The notes under the pieces: generated by a model
What the model saw: the letters and a program-made list of their open reading frames with translations, nothing else
Database searches by the model: none
What the model was told of the DNA's origin: nothing
Part shown: one piece after another, positions 42,848-51,118 of the stretch
Numbering within the stretch: position 1 is the first letter of the stretch
How the letters are laid out: the number at the start of each line of letters is the position of its first letter
Position numbers and translations under genes: made by a program
Assembly: GCA_017962375.1 (NCBI GenBank)
Contig: JAGCVJ010000009.1
Location: 87,833-151,832, forward strand
Source of the DNA: Bacteroidales bacterium
GTDB taxonomy: Bacteria; Bacteroidota; Bacteroidia; Bacteroidales; UBA932
DNA length: 64,000 bases
Reading direction: 5' to 3'

Positions 42848-45078
42848 AGGGCTTTCTCCCACTTTTGGAACATCCGGCGGGCGGTTTCATATTCATTGCC
42901 GTAAGTCTTTTCCGGATAGTTCTTAGGGGTTGTTATCCAATTCCATTCCCACTGTCTTAGAGCGGAATAGAAGGCGTCGGCTTCTATGGCTTCTCTTCCG
43001 GAAGTTCTCGGAAGTTTCTCTTCGTATTCCTTGTAGTTCTTCCAGCTTCCGTCCAGAAGCTTTTCGCGGAGCATTGCGTGGAACTTGTCCCACCTTGGAA
43101 GATAATAGTCTCTGATAAGGCCGCTCCATTCCCTCCAGGAATAGTCGAAAAGATAGTTGGTGCCGCTTTCCTTGTCTGGGCCCCACTGAGTTACCAGAAG
43201 CGACTGGTTGTAGTCGTAAAGCTTTGCCTCTTCAGGAGTTGTGGCCCAAGTCAGGGCTTTCTCTATCTTGTCTTCAAAACTATATTCTCTCCTGGTTCCG
43301 ACCAGTTCGTCCAGATCTGCAAGCAGGTCGTGATACATCTTGGTGTATTTGTCGTAGTCGCTGAGATTTCCGCTGTTGAACGCTTCCTCTATCTTTCCCA
43401 GAATCTTGTATGCCAGGTTGCTCATATACTGCCTTTGGACGTCTACGATATCGAATCTGATGCCGTCTGTTGCAGGAGGGATGCCAATGAGTATGTCCAT
43501 GACAATCTTCAGCGAATCATTGTCGTAAGGGAAGCTGAAAGGACCGCTCGGGCCTGATTTCTTGACGTGGAGAGCAGGCCTTGCGGCAACGGCGGAGCTT
43601 CTTTCCGTTCCGTCTGTGCCTCTCTTGTAGGCGGTCTTGATCAGCAGGCTTATAAGGCTTTCCGTGTAGTCTGAAGTGTAGCCGTAACGTCCTGCTGCAT
43701 ATTCATAATTCCAGTCCAGAAGCTTTCTTTCACTTTGATACAGAGGCATATTCAGAGCCAGGTCATAGTATAGCGGATTCTGGCAGATGCCTTCCATAAA
43801 CACTCCGGTTCCTATGACTTTTTCTCCTGCATCTTTGGCTTTTATGAACTGGTTTTCAGCCAAAGCTTTAACGTCTCCGTGAAGTTTCACTCTGCCGCCG
43901 AAATTGTGGAGGTTTCCGGCCAGATAGCTGTAGCCCCAGAATCTTTCCTGCCCGTCTTTTCTTGGCGTGTAGTCAGGGTCTGCAAGGTCAAGGATTATCA
44001 GCGATTCTTTAGGAATGGCTGTCACGATGCCCTTGGTAGGGGTCCAGCCCTGCATTATCCAGTACTTGAAGTTAGGGTCCACGGCCTTGTTCAAAGCCAT
44101 GATGGAATGTGCCACATCGGCCAGGTATGTGCTGTCTTTAGATATCGGCTCGCTTTCGTGGAACGGGTCGGAGGCATAGTAGCCGTAAAGGCCGAACAGT
44201 TTCTTTTCCTCGTTGAAGAACACCTTGCCGAATTCCATGAAAAGAGGATCGGTAGGGTCCAGCTGATAGACGGACGGGAAGCCGCACCAGTCTTCCTTGG
44301 CAGCAATTACGGCATTCGGGTAGCGGTCTGTGAAAGCTGCCGGAACATTGCCTGCAAAGCCTTGCTGTATAGGGTGCATTCCGAGTTCTATCTCCCTTTG
44401 CATCACCTTCTTGCCCAGTTCAATGTGAGAGTCTATCCAGCTCTTTGGCAGCGGGCCCGCAAAACTTTCTATGTTGCCCATCCACTGCCAGGCGAAATAG
44501 GCCGGGCCGCACAGATACTGCCTTGCTTCTAGGTCTGTATAGCCGACTTTGCGCAGGGCGTTGTACCACACGCCTTCCAGTCCTACAACCTGAAGCGGCA
44601 TGTTCACTCCGTTCATCGCGAGGAAATCTATTGTCCACTGCCAGTCTTCCCAATTCCACCAGGCTGCCGTGTAGCTGAAAGAGCAATAATTGAAGAAAGA
44701 GCGGTACTGCCCGTTGATATAACCTTTGTGAAAGTCCGGCAAAGGCAGTTTCTCTGGCAGCTCAATGTGGTTTCCGCAGTATGAAAGGTTTACATTGCAG
44801 TATTTCCTCAGGTACTGGTAATATCCTACGCAGAGGCCTATAGTGCTGTTTGCCTGTATGCAGATTTTCCCGTCCACCGCAAGGTAGGCAAAGCGTTCAT
44901 GATAACCGGCATTTTCCTTGTCAAACACTAGGTGGAAACTATCCGAGTAACCTGGAGTAACCCTTTCTATGAGGTCATAGACGGCCTTTTCTTTCTTGTC
45001 TTTCCATTTTGGAGCGGCAGCAAGAGTGCCCGAAAGCAAGAAGGCTGCTATCAGCATTATGATTCTGCAGTTTTTCAT
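42844..45078 (-). CDS. Alpha-N-acetylglucosaminidase, GH89 (NAGLU-type)
   Basis: A 744-residue secreted glycoside hydrolase (signal MLIAAFLLSGTLAAAP). The NAGLU N-domain, (alpha/beta)8 barrel and C-terminal helical domain are all present: YYQYLRKYCNVNLSY, NYCSFSYTAAWWNWEDWQW, NGVNMPLQVVGLEGVWYN, GNVPAAF, YASDPFHESEP, WIMQGWTP, GVFMEGICQNPLYYD, and C-terminal YLPRWDKF. The family removes terminal alpha-GlcNAc, for example from mucin glycans or heparan sulfate. It probably acts in the periplasm on imported host glycans. No SusC/D pair is adjacent. The next gene upstream (45095) is unrelated. Confidence 0.94.
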   Translation of the reverse strand: MKNCRIIMLIAAFLLSGTLAAAPKWKDKKEKAVYDLIERVTPGYSDSFHLVFDKENAGYHERFAYLAVDGKICIQANSTIGLCVGYYQYLRKYCNVNLSYCGNHIELPEKLPLPDFHKGYINGQYRSFFNYCSFSYTAAWWNWEDWQWTIDFLAMNGVNMPLQVVGLEGVWYNALRKVGYTDLEARQYLCGPAYFAWQWMGNIESFAGPLPKSWIDSHIELGKKVMQREIELGMHPIQQGFAGNVPAAFTDRYPNAVIAAKEDWCGFPSVYQLDPTDPLFMEFGKVFFNEEKKLFGLYGYYASDPFHESEPISKDSTYLADVAHSIMALNKAVDPNFKYWIMQGWTPTKGIVTAIPKESLIILDLADPDYTPRKDGQERFWGYSYLAGNLHNFGGRVKLHGDVKALAENQFIKAKDAGEKVIGTGVFMEGICQNPLYYDLALNMPLYQSERKLLDWNYEYAAGRYGYTSDYTESLISLLIKTAYKRGTDGTERSSAVAARPALHVKKSGPSGPFSFPYDNDSLKIVMDILIGIPPATDGIRFDIVDVQRQYMSNLAYKILGKIEEAFNSGNLSDYDKYTKMYHDLLADLDELVGTRREYSFEDKIEKALTWATTPEEAKLYDYNQSLLVTQWGPDKESGTNYLFDYSWREWSGLIRDYYLPRWDKFHAMLREKLLDGSWKNYKEYEEKLPRTSGREAIEADAFYSALRQWEWNWITTPKNYPEKTYGNEYETARRMFQKWEKAL

Positions 45079-45094
45079 ATTTGTCGCGATGAGA

Positions 45095-45427
45095 TTATTC
45101 TTGTCTTAAAGGGTAAATGGTGTAATTGACCTGCTTGATTTCTCCTTCTTCAAAGTCTATTCTTACCTTGATTTTGGAGTAGGAGCGAAGCGGATCGTCC
45201 TTTATCATCTTTGCCAGGCGGAAGATTCTCCAGCAGTCCAGAAGGTGACGGCCTTTGCTGTCCAGGGCGTTTTGCTGGAATACCGGACTGTCCTGTTCAA
45301 CAGTAACTGTGAGAATGGTGTATTTTGTGTCCTTAGGGTCATAGCCCTTGTCCAGAAAGTTTTTCAGCGCATAGTCTGACAGCAGGCCGGTATAAGGCGG
45401 GAGTTTTCCTATTTCTTTCATAATCAT
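45095..45427 (-). CDS. Small protein coupled to nuclease, possible immunity protein
   Basis: A 110-residue cytoplasmic-looking protein (no signal) that I do not recognise: LPPYTGLLSDYALKNFLDKG, TILTVTVEQDSPVF, IKVRIDFEEGEIKQVNYTIY. Its first ATG shares a base with the nuclease stop (TAATG), so the pair is translationally coupled; a second in-frame ATG lies 6 bases downstream. Size, lack of signal and coupling to a NucA-type nuclease fit an immunity or inhibitor protein. No homology supports this, so the role is inference. Confidence 0.6.
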   Translation of the reverse strand: MIMKEIGKLPPYTGLLSDYALKNFLDKGYDPKDTKYTILTVTVEQDSPVFQQNALDSKGRHLLDCWRIFRLAKMIKDDPLRSYSKIKVRIDFEEGEIKQVNYTIYPLRQE

Positions 45428-46281
45428 TATCTTCTGTTGTTTTTTGGAGAGTTGTCAAAGATTCCGTTGTAGTTGTTAATCATCTTTCCGTTCTTGTTAT
45501 ATACTTTGACATTGTTTTCAAATCCGTAAGGCCGCTTGTCGTTGCCGTGGTAGAGAATTCTGATTTCATACGAAACCCTGTGGCCTCGTTTTTTGGCGTT
45601 AATGGCTTTCTGCTCCAGAGCCAGAATCTCTCCGCCGTTGAGGTCTCTTCTTTGGGGCACATAGTTGATCTGCTCCGCCGGGCCGTCAAGAGCCTGAGGT
45701 ATAAGGTGCCCGCAGTTGTCTCCCGGAACTCCGTCCTTGAATTTTACGGAATATTTCTGGGAGAACTGGTTTCTGCCCCTGGACTTTAGCTTTAGGTCAG
45801 AGCAGAAAACTTTGGTGATTCGGCCCTGGTTGTCGGTGTAGTAGTGGATGTTGTCCACCACGTATTTGGCGGAAGGCAGATGAATGGTGTTAAGGAACAT
45901 GTTCATATACACCTCGTTGCCTTTCTTCACTCCGGCATCGGCGATTATAGTGCCCTCGGAAAGAAGCCCGCAGAACTGGCGGCGGTTGTCAAATACAGCC
46001 AGCCATTTGCCGTATCTGTAATAAGCGGGAACTCTCTTGAGCAGCGCCTGGCACTTGTCGTAAAGATCCTTGTCAGATTTTTTGCTTATAGATTTCAGGT
46101 CTTTGAAAGTGAACGTGTTGAAGCTGATGTTGCCGAACTTGACCTTGACGGCTTTCTCCCACCATCCGTTGAGTTTCTGGGAATTCTCCAGCCTTGTTCC
46201 CTTGAACGGGGCGAAGGAGGCCAGAACCAGTGTCAATGTAAGCAGAATAGCCGCTCTCGGCGATAAAGATGCTCTTTTCAT
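45427..46281 (-). CDS. Secreted DNA/RNA non-specific endonuclease (NucA-like)
   Basis: A 284-residue protein from ATG 46281 (MKRASLSPRAAILL), a signal peptide ending near FAPFKG. The C-terminal nuclease has PGDNCGHLIPQALDGPAEQI (general-base His about 192) and INYVPQRRDLNGGE (two Asn, metal ligands), the DRGH-like betabetaalpha-Me core of NucA/Endonuclea_NS_2 with the usual Arg-Gly replaced. The N-terminal 180 residues are unrecognised. A longer frame to 46317 is rejected: a -7 TATCTTTG lies at 46287-46294, 5 bases before this ATG. It is probably periplasmic or secreted. Confidence 0.82.
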   Translation of the reverse strand: MKRASLSPRAAILLTLTLVLASFAPFKGTRLENSQKLNGWWEKAVKVKFGNISFNTFTFKDLKSISKKSDKDLYDKCQALLKRVPAYYRYGKWLAVFDNRRQFCGLLSEGTIIADAGVKKGNEVYMNMFLNTIHLPSAKYVVDNIHYYTDNQGRITKVFCSDLKLKSRGRNQFSQKYSVKFKDGVPGDNCGHLIPQALDGPAEQINYVPQRRDLNGGEILALEQKAINAKKRGHRVSYEIRILYHGNDKRPYGFENNVKVYNKNGKMINNYNGIFDNSPKNNRR

Positions 46282-46286
46282 ATTTA

Positions 46287-46317
46287 CAAAGATAAAAAAT
46301 AGGTAATTTTGCGGCAA
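46287..46317 (-). promoter_or_regulatory. Nuclease promoter, overlapping a divergent promoter
   Basis: On the minus strand, -33 TTG (46315-46317), a 20-bp spacer and -7 TATCTTTG (46287-46294). Transcription would begin at about the ATG. On the plus strand a -7-like TAATTTTG (46304-46311) would serve the HD phosphodiesterase gene at 46329. The two promoters physically overlap. Confidence 0.6.
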
Positions 46318-46328
46318 ATAAATGGTTT

Positions 46329-48368
46329 ATGGAAAAGTTGGATCTGCTAAAGTTCTGGCGCGTGTTCGGAAAGAGGGGCAATTTCCTGGTAATGGGCATA
46401 GCGCTGGTTGTGATGATGATATTCTTTCCTGTAGACGGAAAGTTCAGATACGAGTACAAGAAGGGTTCTCCTTGGCTTTATGAAACTCTGGAGTCTCCGA
46501 TAGATTTCCCTCTTCTGAAGACCGAAGAGGAAATCTTGCAGGAAAAGAGCCGCGCGGCGGAATCTATGATCCAGTATTTCCGCAAAGACGACAAGGTTGC
46601 TTCAGAGGCGCTGGCCCTCTTTTCGCAGAAATGTTTCCAGGACAGCGTATCGTCTGACCTTCAAGATCTTCTGACGGATGTCCTGGGGCGTATCTACCAG
46701 AAAGGTATTCTGCCGGAAAAGGATCTGGAGCAGCGCACTGTTTTCGTCCAGAGAGGAAGGAATGCCTCTGAGGAGATAGAGATGGACCTCTACACGCCCA
46801 AGAAGGCTCTGAAGCTGGTCCAGTCTGAACTCAAGTACGCATTCCCGCTCCAGAATGCAGACTCTCTTATCTCAAGACTGAGCATCGGTGAATACATCCG
46901 TCCGGACCTTTCATTTGACAAGAACACCACGGAAGAGCTTCATCGCAGAGCGGCAGACTATATCTCCCCAACCAAGGGAATGGTGTATGCGGGAGAGCAT
47001 ATAGTGTCTGAAGGAGAGACAGTTACAGCCGAAATTGCCCAGATGCTGGATTCTTACAAGGTAGAATACAAGAAGAGCATCGGCTTTTCCGGAAATCCTC
47101 TGATGCTGCATCTTGGCCACGCGCTGATCATCATAATGCTGCTTCTTATGGTGTATGTGGCCATATATTTCTCCGATCCTGACGTGCTGAGGCATCAGAA
47201 TGAATTCAACTTCGTGATATTCCTTTTGTGCCTTAATTTTGTTGTCACGATGCTAGTGAGGAAGATTTCGCCTGACTTGCTTTATCTGGTGCCTTTTGCC
47301 GTACTGGTTCTGTACATGAGCTCCTTCCTCTACAACAGGGTGGTGCTTCCTGTATATTTCATTGCCATGATGCCGCTTCTGCTGGTGGCTGAAAACGGTG
47401 TGGAACTTTACACGATAGCCTCATTTGCCGGCTCTATAGCGTTTGTGTCCTTCTCGCTGTACGAGAGGGGGTGGCTTCAGTTTGTCAATACCATTTATAT
47501 CTTCCTGGCCTGCGCTCTGGTGCACATAGGATTCAAGCTGATAGCCAGCGGCACAATATTCCCGCTGGAAAGCAAGATTTACCTTTATCTGTTCATAGCA
47601 TCAATCCTGGTGGTGATAACCTATCCGTTCGTTTTCCTCATGGAGAAGGTGTTCTACATGGTTTCCATTTCCACTCTCAAGGATTTGTCAGATACCGAAA
47701 GTCCTCTGCTGGAGGAACTTGCCACCAAGGCTCCGGGCACTTTCCAGCATTCTCTTCAGGTTGCCAACCTGGCGGAAAGGGCGGCTGACGCCATTGGCGG
47801 GAACCCTAGAATTGCCAGGGCTGGCGCATTGTATCACGACATAGGCAAGCTGGCCAATCCGCAGGCCTTCATAGAAAACAGCTCTCAAGGCATCAACCTT
47901 CACGAAGGCTTGTCGCCGATGGAGAGTTCCAAGCTCATAACCAAACATGTGGAAGACGGAGTGGCAATGGCCGAGAAGGCAAAGCTGCCGCAGATAGTCC
48001 AGGATTTCATCTTGTCTCACCACGGACACTCCATTACCGAGTATTTCTACAATGTCTATTGCAACAATGGCGGTGATCCGAAGAACAAGATGGCTTTCAC
48101 CTATCAGGGCAATCTGCCTTCCACCAAAGAGGAGGTAGTGGTTATGATAGCTGATGCTGTTGAGGCTGCATCTCGTTCTCTTTCAGAGTATTCAGAGGAA
48201 AGCATATCCAATCTTGTAGACAGCGTGGTGGAAAAGAGGATTGCCGGAAACCAGCTGATACGTTCAGATGTCACATTCAAGAACATCAACACCATCAAGT
48301 CTGTGCTGAAAAGGCAGCTGAGGGAGATTTACCACGCCAGGATAGCTTATCCTAAGCGCAAGGCCTAA
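46329..48368 (+). CDS. 7TMR-HD family HDIG phosphodiesterase (PgpH-like)
   Basis: A 679-residue membrane protein. One TM near residue 20 is followed by an extracytoplasmic 7TMR-HDED domain (about 45-260), seven TM helices (about 265-445) and a cytoplasmic HD domain: GTFQHSLQVANLAERAADAI, ALYHDIGKLANPQAF, FILSHHGHS and VVMIADAVEAASRSL. The family includes PgpH, which hydrolyses cyclic di-AMP; this activity is inferred. It ends overlapping lnt by 4 bases (convergent). Confidence 0.92.
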   Translation: MEKLDLLKFWRVFGKRGNFLVMGIALVVMMIFFPVDGKFRYEYKKGSPWLYETLESPIDFPLLKTEEEILQEKSRAAESMIQYFRKDDKVASEALALFSQKCFQDSVSSDLQDLLTDVLGRIYQKGILPEKDLEQRTVFVQRGRNASEEIEMDLYTPKKALKLVQSELKYAFPLQNADSLISRLSIGEYIRPDLSFDKNTTEELHRRAADYISPTKGMVYAGEHIVSEGETVTAEIAQMLDSYKVEYKKSIGFSGNPLMLHLGHALIIIMLLLMVYVAIYFSDPDVLRHQNEFNFVIFLLCLNFVVTMLVRKISPDLLYLVPFAVLVLYMSSFLYNRVVLPVYFIAMMPLLLVAENGVELYTIASFAGSIAFVSFSLYERGWLQFVNTIYIFLACALVHIGFKLIASGTIFPLESKIYLYLFIASILVVITYPFVFLMEKVFYMVSISTLKDLSDTESPLLEELATKAPGTFQHSLQVANLAERAADAIGGNPRIARAGALYHDIGKLANPQAFIENSSQGINLHEGLSPMESSKLITKHVEDGVAMAEKAKLPQIVQDFILSHHGHSITEYFYNVYCNNGGDPKNKMAFTYQGNLPSTKEEVVVMIADAVEAASRSLSEYSEESISNLVDSVVEKRIAGNQLIRSDVTFKNINTIKSVLKRQLREIYHARIAYPKRKA

Positions 48369-49981
48369 GAGATTCTCCTTCTGCGGACAAAGATTCCTGC
48401 AATAATGAATGCGGCTGACAGCCAGCAGCAAAGCAGTCCTGTAACGTCTCCGTATCTTACAAACGGAGTGATTTCCTTATTTGGATAGACGTGTCCTTTA
48501 ATAGCGCATTCCTCCCACCAAGGAGTAGGGGAAATGATGTCTCCTCTCTGGTTGACAATGGCTGATATGCCGGTATTGGCGCTTCGGGCGATGTCTCTTC
48601 TGGTTTCTATGGCTCTCAGCGATGCGTAGTGGAGGTGCTGGATATGGCCGCTGGTGTTTTTCCACCAGCCATCGTTGGTGATAATTGTCATTAGATCAGC
48701 GCCTTCATCTTTTACATAATCTCTGAAGAAATTGGCGAAAACAGACTCATAGCAGACTGCGCTTCCGATCTTGTGCCCGTCATCGGTGACAAACAGACCT
48801 CTGAAGCTTTGTGTGCCGAAGTTGCCGAAGCCTCCGCCCAGATCCAGTCCCAGAGAGCCCAGCACGCTGGTTTTCCCGATATATGGAACTGTTTCAGCGA
48901 GAATGACCAGCTTGGACTTGTGATAGAAATCCAGAGACGAATCTCTTCCGGCAAAAACAGCTGTGTTGAAAAGGTCATACCATGAATATGAACCAAGATG
49001 CCTTGCAGAACGGGTTGGCTGTTCAACGCCATCGTAATTCTTCTGTGTTACGGCTCCGAATATGAAATTAAGCTTGTTCTCAGCGGCAAATAGCCTTATG
49101 CTGTCCAGCGTTGGATTGGAAGGACGGTTTTCAACTATGCTTCCGGCCTTTGGAGACGGATTGAAGAAAGTTTCAGGGGCAACTGCCAGGAATGTGGAAT
49201 CCGAAACATTCTCTTTGGCAAGGCGAAGCAGTATCTCGTCCTGCTGCATTTGGGTTTTGCCGCCGAACTTGTCTTGGTAAGGGTCAATGTTTGGCTGGAT
49301 GATCATAACCTCTTTAGCCATAGAAGGGCTGAAAGCTGCTATTTTCTTTCCATAAGAAGCATATCTTACGTGTGAGAGCACAATCGGGACTACAGCCAGC
49401 ATAACTGCTGCCAAGGCCCACCATCCGGCTTTGCACCTTTCTGAAACGTTTAGCAGAGTCTTGAAAATCAAGCTGTTTGCAAGCAGTATCCAAAGCGAGC
49501 CGGCAATGGATCCGGTTACTTCATACCACTGAATGTGCTTTATGCTCTGGGCAAAGGCGTTGCCCAGGTTGAGCCACGGCCAGGTAACCTGCCAGTCTTG
49601 GTAGAGATGCTCCCAGGCGCACCACATTATGGCCAGTGCCAGGTAAGGGAAGAATCCTGCAAATCTTTTTCTTAAGAACCTGAACAGGCAGAAGATGATT
49701 GCCATCTGCAGGGAGTTGAGGATGATGGCGGCAACTGCTCCGGCAGGGGTTGCGTACCAGATCCACCAGGTGGCAATTATGTTCCATACAAGGAATGCCG
49801 AGTAATAGCAGAGGCAGAAATGCCTTGTCTTTTCTCTTAAAGCAATTTGTTCAGCGGCCAATAGCGGCAGGAAGGCTATCAGGGCCACAATGCCGCAATG
49901 TGGGTATATGTAAGGCACTGCCAGCAAGACTCCGGATACGAGGCTGAGCAGAAGCAGTTTTGCAAACTTATTTTTTTTCAT
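48365..49981 (-). CDS. lnt: Apolipoprotein N-acyltransferase
   Basis: Lnt adds the third acyl chain to lipoproteins at the periplasmic face of the inner membrane. The 538-residue protein has several N-terminal TM helices, a nitrilase-like domain and a C-terminal TM (LLCCWLSAAFIIAGIF). The catalytic triad is visible: Glu in FLAVAPETFFNPS, Lys in DFYHKSKLVILAETVPY, and Cys in IGSAVCYESVFANFFR; GADLMTIITNDGWW follows. The -7 box TACTTTTG is only 4 bases from the ATG. Confidence 0.95.
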   Translation of the reverse strand: MKKNKFAKLLLLSLVSGVLLAVPYIYPHCGIVALIAFLPLLAAEQIALREKTRHFCLCYYSAFLVWNIIATWWIWYATPAGAVAAIILNSLQMAIIFCLFRFLRKRFAGFFPYLALAIMWCAWEHLYQDWQVTWPWLNLGNAFAQSIKHIQWYEVTGSIAGSLWILLANSLIFKTLLNVSERCKAGWWALAAVMLAVVPIVLSHVRYASYGKKIAAFSPSMAKEVMIIQPNIDPYQDKFGGKTQMQQDEILLRLAKENVSDSTFLAVAPETFFNPSPKAGSIVENRPSNPTLDSIRLFAAENKLNFIFGAVTQKNYDGVEQPTRSARHLGSYSWYDLFNTAVFAGRDSSLDFYHKSKLVILAETVPYIGKTSVLGSLGLDLGGGFGNFGTQSFRGLFVTDDGHKIGSAVCYESVFANFFRDYVKDEGADLMTIITNDGWWKNTSGHIQHLHYASLRAIETRRDIARSANTGISAIVNQRGDIISPTPWWEECAIKGHVYPNKEITPFVRYGDVTGLLCCWLSAAFIIAGIFVRRRRIS

Positions 49982-49985
49982 ACTC

Positions 49986-50002
49986 CAAAAGTAGTAAATT
50001 TG
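49986..50002. promoter_or_regulatory. Divergent -7 elements of lnt and the LysE-type gene
   Basis: Minus strand TACTTTTG (49986-49993) lies 4 bases from the lnt ATG. Plus strand TAAATTTG (49995-50002) lies 18 bases before ATG 50021. The elements are back to back in a 39-base intergenic gap; -33 boxes are weak on both strands. Confidence 0.5.
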
Positions 50003-50020
50003 CAGTCTTATTGAGTTTTT

Positions 50021-50674
50021 ATGCTGGAAGTTTTTCTGAAAGGTCTAATAATCGGAATCGGCGCCTCCATACCTCTGGGGCCGATCGGTGTTCTTTGCAT
50101 TCAGAAAACCTTGAGCAAAGGCCGTCTGTCAGGCTTTCTTACAGGTCTGGGAGCTTCCATTTCAGATACTTTCTACTCAGCGATATCTCTTCTGGGCCTT
50201 TTCCTCGTGGATTCTTTCGTTAACGAAAACAAGGCCTGGGTGATGCTTGTGGGTGGAATTGTCATCTGCCTTATAGGCGTGAAGGTTTATTTCAGCAACC
50301 CTGTCAAGCAGATCAAGCAGAAGAAAAAGCCGAGCAAGGGAATTGCAGACATGTTCGAGGCTCTGGCAATGACCATAACCAATCCTGGTTCCATCTTCCT
50401 GATTTTCGCCATGTTCGCGGCAGTGAGGCTGGATCTTTCCGCTTATACCGGCGATGAATCCAGGCATGCGGTAAGGCTGGTTCTCGTCGGTATCTTTGCC
50501 GGCACAGCCCTATGGTGGTATTTGTTGAGCACGCTGATAAACATATTCAGGAAGAAGTTCAGAATCAAGCAGCTTATCGTGATAAACAAAATATCAGGAA
50601 TCGTGATCTTCGCTTTGGGTGTGCTTTCCTTCTGCGAAGGCCTGTTCCTGATATTCAAGCAGTACATTATGTAG
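50021..50674 (+). CDS. LysE family amino-acid exporter
   Basis: A 217-residue inner-membrane protein with about six TM helices: FLKGLIIGIGASIPLGPIGV (the LysE signature GxxxGP), SGFLTGLGASISDTFYSAIS, AWVMLVGGIVICLIGVKVYF, ALAMTITNPGSIFLIFAMFA, LVLVGIFAGTALWWYLLS and GIVIFALGVLSFCEGLFLIF. It exports amino acids or small metabolites; the substrate is unknown. Its stop codon abuts the 3' end of the convergent tmRNA. Confidence 0.88.
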   Translation: MLEVFLKGLIIGIGASIPLGPIGVLCIQKTLSKGRLSGFLTGLGASISDTFYSAISLLGLFLVDSFVNENKAWVMLVGGIVICLIGVKVYFSNPVKQIKQKKKPSKGIADMFEALAMTITNPGSIFLIFAMFAAVRLDLSAYTGDESRHAVRLVLVGIFAGTALWWYLLSTLINIFRKKFRIKQLIVINKISGIVIFALGVLSFCEGLFLIFKQYIM

Positions 50675-51075
50675 TGGAGGTGAGCGGAGTCGAACCGCTG
50701 TCCAACCAGACCACCAACCGGTTTTCTACGTGCGTATCTTCAGTTTGATTTTCGACTGCCGCCCCGCCCTGAAGCAGGCAAAGCTGCAGCTTATCCTTTA
50801 AAGCTTAGGAGGACTTAAAGGAGTCATCCTCCGCATTCTTCTTTAGATGATACCCCGTATGCCAGATCCAAGAAGACGGAAAACACCTGGCGGGATACTC
50901 GTCCGAAGCACCTTGTGCCTCAAGGATTGAGCGCTATCAGCTTAGCTGATTACGCAGCGAGTGCAAAGTTGTTTTCGCCAATTAATGGCTGAAAGTCATT
51001 GATTAACGAGTGCGGCTTCCAACGCTCGGCACGCTTGCCAGCCAATTAATCTGATGTCAAAACCAGAACACCCCC
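50675..51075 (-). ncRNA. ssrA: Transfer-messenger RNA
   Basis: tmRNA rescues stalled ribosomes. On the minus strand the 5' end GGGGGTGTTCTGG(TTTTGACA) pairs with the 3' end CACCTCC(A), and the T-arm GGTTCGACTCC is present near the 3' end. The mRNA-like part encodes GGC-GAA-AAC-AAC-TTT-GCA-CTC-GCT-GCG-TAA, the tag GENNFALAA (50950-50979). The terminal CCA is not encoded. Pseudoknot-type repeats fill the region 50700-50930. Length is about 401 bases. Confidence 0.95.
50950..50979 (-). other. tmRNA proteolysis tag reading frame
   Basis: Resume codon GGC (Gly) then ENNFALAA and stop TAA. ALAA at the C-terminus is the degradation signal for ClpXP-type proteases; G/A-ENN-Y/F-ALAA is the usual tag of Bacteroidota. 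Confidence 0.93.
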
Positions 51076-51088
51076 GGCAAATAGGCTG

Positions 51089-51118
51089 CAAATATATACA
51101 AATTCTGTTTACTGCAAA
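51089..51118 (-). promoter_or_regulatory. tmRNA promoter
   Basis: The -7 TATATTTG (51089-51096) is about 14 bases before the mature tmRNA 5' end. A -33 TTTG (51115-51118) is at 18 bp spacing and overlaps the last codons of the oxidoreductase gene. Confidence 0.55.
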
